Positions 60,428 through 64,000 of a stretch of DNA of 64,000 nucleotides are shown here, one piece after another. The stretch's first letter is position 1. Each line of letters begins with the position of its first letter. The translations under genes were made by a program, and so were the position numbers. Origin of the DNA: Geomicrobium sp. JCM 19038 (GTDB lineage Bacteria; Bacillota; Bacilli; Bacillales; Marinococcaceae); NCBI RefSeq assembly GCF_000698125.1, contig NZ_BAXA01000003.1:62001-126000 (forward strand), in the 5' to 3' direction. Under the pieces are notes generated by a model, which did not search any database, was not told the DNA's origin, and worked only from the letters and a program-made list of their open reading frames with translations.

Positions 60428-60859
60428 ATGTTCATGGGAGAGTATACCCACGCCATCGATGAAAAAGGACGGCTCATTATTCCATCAAAGTTTCGCGAAC
60501 AATTGGGGGACCAGTTTGTCGTAACGAGAGGAATGGACCAGTGTGTCTTCGTATACCCTAGATCTGAATGGGACCTGCTTGAACAGAAGTTAAAATCATT
60601 GCCATTTACTAAAAAGGATGCCAGAGCGTTTACCCGTTTTTTCTTTTCGGGTGCTCAAGAGACATCTTTTGATAAACAGGGGAGAGTCAACATCCCGCTA
60701 CCGCTTCGAACCTATGCGAATTTAGAGAAGGAATGTGCCATTATTGGTGTTTCAAGAAGAGTTGAGATTTGGAATTCTTCTATTTGGGAAGCCTACTTTA
60801 CTGAGTCCGAAGAATCGTTTAGCGAGATTGCTGAATCAATGGAAGATCTTGATTTCTAA
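60428..60859 (+). CDS. mraZ: Transcriptional regulator MraZ
   Basis: A 143-residue protein, identical in length to B. subtilis MraZ, with two AbrB-like DNA-binding halves: [26 protein letters not shown] and [37 protein letters not shown]. MraZ forms a ring and binds repeats upstream of its own operon. The start is ATG at 60428, nine bases after GGAGGGGG; ATG at 60419 touches that site. Confidence 0.97.
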   Translation: MFMGEYTHAIDEKGRLIIPSKFREQLGDQFVVTRGMDQCVFVYPRSEWDLLEQKLKSLPFTKKDARAFTRFFFSGAQETSFDKQGRVNIPLPLRTYANLEKECAIIGVSRRVEIWNSSIWEAYFTESEESFSEIAESMEDLDF

Positions 60860-60877
60860 AGAAAGGAGCGTGCAACG

Positions 60878-61810
60878 ATTTTTAAGCATGAAACTGTGCT
60901 TCTACAAGAAGCCGTTGACTATTTGGATATCAAACCCGATGGTGTCTATGTCGATTGTACTTTTGGCAGGGGAGGACACTCATCGCACATCTTAGAACAG
61001 TTAAATGATCAAGGTAGGCTGTACGCTTTTGATGCAGATGAGGAAGCGATTTTGTCAGCGAAAGAACGATTCGCAGATGAACCACGTTTAATACTTACTC
61101 ACGTCAACTTTAAAGAGGCGGTACCGACGCTTCGTTCACTAGGCGTTGAACAGATCGATGGCGTTTTGTTCGATCTTGGTGTTTCTTCACCGCAATTTGA
61201 TGATAAATCCCGAGGGTTTAGTTACCAAGGGGATGCTCCGCTTGATATGAGAATGGACAGGCGTCAACCGTTGTCAGCGAAAGAAGTCGTTAACGAGTGG
61301 AGTTTTGAACAATTATCACAGATGATTTATCGCTACGGGGAAGAGAAATTTGCAAAGCAAATTGCACGCGCGATTGAAAGAGCACGGATAAAAGAGCCAA
61401 TCGAAACGACCGACCAACTCGTTGAGCTCATTAAAGAAGGAATTCCAGCTGCAGCGAGAAGGACTGGGGGACATCCTGCTAAGCGAACGTTTCAAGCGAT
61501 TCGGATTGCAGTTAATGATGAATTGCAATCGTTTGAGCGTGCGTTATCCGATTTTGTATCTATGATGAACTTGAATGGACGCATTGCGGTCATTACGTTT
61601 CATTCATTAGAAGATCGCTTAACGAAGTCAACATTAGACGAATTTTGTCGCTTACCAAAGCTTCCGCCAGGTTTACCAGTTATCCCGGAAGAATTAGAAC
61701 CATCGATGCGCTGGGTGAAAAAGAAACCAATTTTACCGAGTGACGAAGAAATTGAACACAACCGTAGAGCCCGTTCTGCTCGTCTTCGCGTCGTAGAAAA
61801 AATAAAGTAA
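60878..61810 (+). CDS. rsmH: 16S rRNA (cytosine1402-N4)-methyltransferase, possible AUU start
   Basis: About 310 residues (MraW). SAM-binding and family motifs: [73 protein letters not shown] and [12 protein letters not shown]. The normal N-terminus [16 protein letters not shown] aligns with ATT TTT AAG CAT GAA at 60878. AAAGGAG (60862-60868) is nine bases upstream, and no ATG, GTG or TTG occurs in frame between the upstream stop at 60857 and GTG at 60896. AUU is a rare start known from infC. A base error (ATT for ATG) is the alternative. Confidence 0.93.
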   Translation: MFKHETVLLQEAVDYLDIKPDGVYVDCTFGRGGHSSHILEQLNDQGRLYAFDADEEAILSAKERFADEPRLILTHVNFKEAVPTLRSLGVEQIDGVLFDLGVSSPQFDDKSRGFSYQGDAPLDMRMDRRQPLSAKEVVNEWSFEQLSQMIYRYGEEKFAKQIARAIERARIKEPIETTDQLVELIKEGIPAAARRTGGHPAKRTFQAIRIAVNDELQSFERALSDFVSMMNLNGRIAVITFHSLEDRLTKSTLDEFCRLPKLPPGLPVIPEELEPSMRWVKKKPILPSDEEIEHNRRARSARLRVVEKIK

Positions 61811-61830
61811 TCAAATCGAGGGAGGCAGCA

Positions 61831-62193
61831 ATGAGTCAATTCGCACATAAACATCAACATGTTGAAGAGCATCATCAAAGTCAAGATGTACGTACCGTAA
61901 AAAAGCGTATTCAAAAACGAATTACTCTTGGTGAAAAATGCATCATGTTCATGATTCTTGCCATTGTTGTGACGACTGCCCTTTTTATGATCTCCAACTA
62001 CGCGACCATTTACGGTCAAAACAGTAGCATTGACACGTTGGAGCGTGACATTGCAGCTCAACAAGAGCGTAATGCTGGATTGGATTTACAAGTCGCGGAA
62101 TTAAGTGACCCTGAGCGAATTCTACACTTAGCACAGGAGCATGGTATGGAGTTAAATGAAGCCAATGTGCAGGTTGTAACAGGTAACGAATAG
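61831..62193 (+). CDS. ftsL: Cell division protein FtsL
   Basis: A 120-residue bitopic protein: basic cytoplasmic N-terminus, one membrane helix (CIMFMILAIVVTTALFMISNYATIY) and a leucine-zipper-like extracellular coiled coil (SSIDTLERDIAAQQERNAGLDLQVAELSDPERI). It forms the FtsL-DivIC-FtsQ/DivIB complex that recruits and activates septal wall synthesis. The start ATG follows GGGAGG. Confidence 0.93.
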   Translation: MSQFAHKHQHVEEHHQSQDVRTVKKRIQKRITLGEKCIMFMILAIVVTTALFMISNYATIYGQNSSIDTLERDIAAQQERNAGLDLQVAELSDPERILHLAQEHGMELNEANVQVVTGNE

Positions 62194-62219
62194 TACGCAT
62201 TGAGCAAGGTGGTGGTGTT

Positions 62220-64000
62220 GTGAAACGTACAACGATCGTATACCGAGCGTTAACCGTGTTCGCCGTTGCTGCGCTTTTTTTGGCAGTAATTGGCGGACGT
62301 TTTTTATATGTACAAGTAGCAAAAGGGACGAGCGAGCACGACTATATGGCGTATGCAGAAAGTCAGTGGACGAGTGAGCAACCGTTACATGGTGAAAGGG
62401 GAACGATTTACACGAGTAACGGAAGTGCCGTTGCAGAAGAAGTGTCTTCTTATTCAGTCCAAGCCATTCTTAAAGATGATTATGGCTATGAAGCTGTCGA
62501 AGACATTGATCACACTGCTGAGCAGTTAGCGCCTTATATTGGTCTTGAAACGAACGAATTAAGAGATATGTTGCAAAGAGGTGTCGATGCAGATCGTTTC
62601 CAAGTTGAACTAGGAAGCGGGTCTCGTCAATTAACGTATGAAGAAAAAGAGAACATTGAGGACTTAGAACTTGCGGGTATTGAATTCAAAACGGAGCCAA
62701 GACGATATTATCCGAACCAAGACTTTGCTTCTCATGTCGTTGGATACTTTGATCGAAGCGAGGATGAACCAGCCATGGGGTTGGAATCTTCGTTAGATGA
62801 GTATCTCCTTGGAAGTGGAGGCTCGTATAGTTATTTACGTGCACGAAACGGTGTGCCATTGCCTGGTGAGGCGCGCGAGATGGAAGAAGCGTATCACGGA
62901 CAAGACGTCTACTTGACGTTGCATTCGCACATTCAACTTGCCGTTGAACAAGCACTAACGGTTGCTGAAACGCTTTACGATCCTGAGCGCATGATGGCAA
63001 TCGTTGCGGATCCGAAAACAGGTGAAGTACTCGCGATGAGTAATCGTCCGTCGTTTAATCCAAATTATTATCAATCGATCTCGAACCATATGAACTTTAC
63101 CGTGTCTGACCATTTCGAACCAGGCTCGACGATGAAGATGTTTACGATGGCTGCAGCGATTGAAGAAGGCGTATACGATGACGAAGAATATTTTCAATCG
63201 GGAACGTATAGCACTGGATATAGTGATACCCCGCACATTCGTGACCACAATCAAGGACGAGGTTGGGGAGACATTCCCTATAAAGAAGCGATGCCGAGGT
63301 CGGCAAACACTGCTTTTGCAAGAATTGTTAATGACAAGCTCGGTGCAGACCGATTCTATGAATATATGGAACGCTTCGGATTTGGAAGACCGACTGGAAT
63401 TGGTTTGCCGATGGAGGCTTCAGGCTTAATGTCTGAAAATGACTTAGGGGCCATCTATTCAGGATTTGGACAAGCATCGGCCGTTACACCGATTCAACAG
63501 GTTCAAGCGGCAACGGCAATCGCCAACGGTGGCGATATGGTTCAGCCATATTTAATCGACAAAATCGTTAACCCGAACACAGGAGACGTCACGTATGAAC
63601 ATGAACCTGAGCTTTCAGGTCAGCCGATCTCTGAAGAAACAGCAAACCAAGTGAAAAGTCAATTACGCGATGTTGTGTACAGTGATATTGGTACGGGTCA
63701 ACCGTATCAAGTAGAAGGAATTGAAGTTGCAGGGAAGACGGGTACGGCACAAATTCCGAGTGAAGGTGGATATTTGAACGGTCATAATCAGAACATCTTT
63801 TCCTTTTTAGGGATGGCCCCGTATGACGATCCTGAACTTATCGTTTACGTTGCTGTAGATCGACCGAATATGCCTGATGGTAGAAGTGGTAACGGAGCTG
63901 TCGCTGAGATTTTTAATACGGTGTTAAAACAGAGTATCCAATACTTGAATTTAACGTCATATGATCTTGATGCTGATGAGTATCAACCAGAAGGTATTGA
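62220..64000 (+). CDS. pbpB: Penicillin-binding protein 2B (division transpeptidase), 3' end outside window
   Basis: Septal class B transpeptidase. The frame is open from GTG at 62220 to the window end, 593 codons. A membrane helix near residues 9-30 (LTVFAVAALFLAVIGGRFLYV) is followed by the class B N-domain (HGERGTIYTSNG, EPRRYYPNQDFASHVVGYF). The transpeptidase domain has the catalytic STMK in HFEPGSTMKMF, SAN in PRSANTAFARI and KTG in VAGKTGTAQIP. The missing part should hold the two PASTA domains. It follows ftsL by 26 bases. Confidence 0.96.
   Translation, partial: MKRTTIVYRALTVFAVAALFLAVIGGRFLYVQVAKGTSEHDYMAYAESQWTSEQPLHGERGTIYTSNGSAVAEEVSSYSVQAILKDDYGYEAVEDIDHTAEQLAPYIGLETNELRDMLQRGVDADRFQVELGSGSRQLTYEEKENIEDLELAGIEFKTEPRRYYPNQDFASHVVGYFDRSEDEPAMGLESSLDEYLLGSGGSYSYLRARNGVPLPGEAREMEEAYHGQDVYLTLHSHIQLAVEQALTVAETLYDPERMMAIVADPKTGEVLAMSNRPSFNPNYYQSISNHMNFTVSDHFEPGSTMKMFTMAAAIEEGVYDDEEYFQSGTYSTGYSDTPHIRDHNQGRGWGDIPYKEAMPRSANTAFARIVNDKLGADRFYEYMERFGFGRPTGIGLPMEASGLMSENDLGAIYSGFGQASAVTPIQQVQAATAIANGGDMVQPYLIDKIVNPNTGDVTYEHEPELSGQPISEETANQVKSQLRDVVYSDIGTGQPYQVEGIEVAGKTGTAQIPSEGGYLNGHNQNIFSFLGMAPYDDPELIVYVAVDRPNMPDGRSGNGAVAEIFNTVLKQSIQYLNLTSYDLDADEYQPEGI

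Overview
The window is a 64 kb stretch of chromosomal core from a Gram-positive, endospore-forming Bacillaceae. Gene content and order follow the Bacillus subtilis ykqC-pdh-yla-pycA-cta-ylb-mra segment: rnjA/rpoY, def, ykyA, pdhABCD, SR1, yktA/yktB, suhB, typA, ylaH/I/K/L, glsA, ylaN, pycA, ctaA/C/D/E/F, ylbD/E/F, ylbG, csfG, rsmD, coaD, ylbJ-ylbO, bshC, mraZ, rsmH, ftsL and pbpB. A Na+/phosphate cotransporter, a BCCT compatible-solute transporter, a NaChBac-type voltage-gated cation channel and very acidic exported proteins point to an alkaliphilic or halotolerant member of the family. This is inferred from gene content, not from a marker gene.

Layout. 1-2.5 kb: phoU end, Na/Pi cotransporter and a YkuV-like thioredoxin. 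2.8-5.9 kb (minus strand): CHRD protein and rpoY-rnjA behind a strongly folded leader. 5.9-8.4 kb: HAD phosphatase, def, a YjcZ peptide and ykyA. 8.9-13.7 kb: pdhABCD. 13.7-20.3 kb: an accessory block absent from the B. subtilis order (LysR regulator, GltS-type symporter, formiminoglutamase-like hydrolase, lipoprotein, BCCT transporter, NodB deacetylase). 20.4-29.3 kb: SR1 RNA with its peptide, then yktA to ylaN. 29.4-34 kb: pycA and an Eis-like acetyltransferase. 34-40.5 kb: heme A synthase and caa3 oxidase genes without ctaB. 41-50 kb: ylbD/E/F and ylbG, split by a cassette holding aspartokinase, the channel and T-box-controlled proBAC; csfG follows ylbG. 50-57.7 kb: rsmD to ylbP. 57.9-64 kb: DUF3397, bshC and the start of the division/cell-wall cluster with an MraZ box. 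pbpB runs off the end.

The most important caution is that ten frame breaks interrupt nine genes. Nine are single missing bases (Na/Pi cotransporter, pdhC, BCCT transporter, pycA twice, ylbD, a small exported protein at 43.3 kb, a DUF3397 protein, bshC) and one is a single extra base (yktB). Restoring one base each time gives full-length proteins of normal family size, several of which should be important or essential. Unpolished long-read indels are therefore much likelier than real pseudogenes, and these genes are annotated here across the break.

The most interesting non-coding signals are the rpoY-rnjA leader hairpin, the SR1/SR1P dual-function RNA, a csfG homologue with a sigma-F/sigma-G-type promoter, the proBAC T-box, a three-repeat MraZ operator, a possible AUU start on rsmH and the long ctaC leader. 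I found no phage, insertion sequence, CRISPR array, tRNA, rRNA or defence system.
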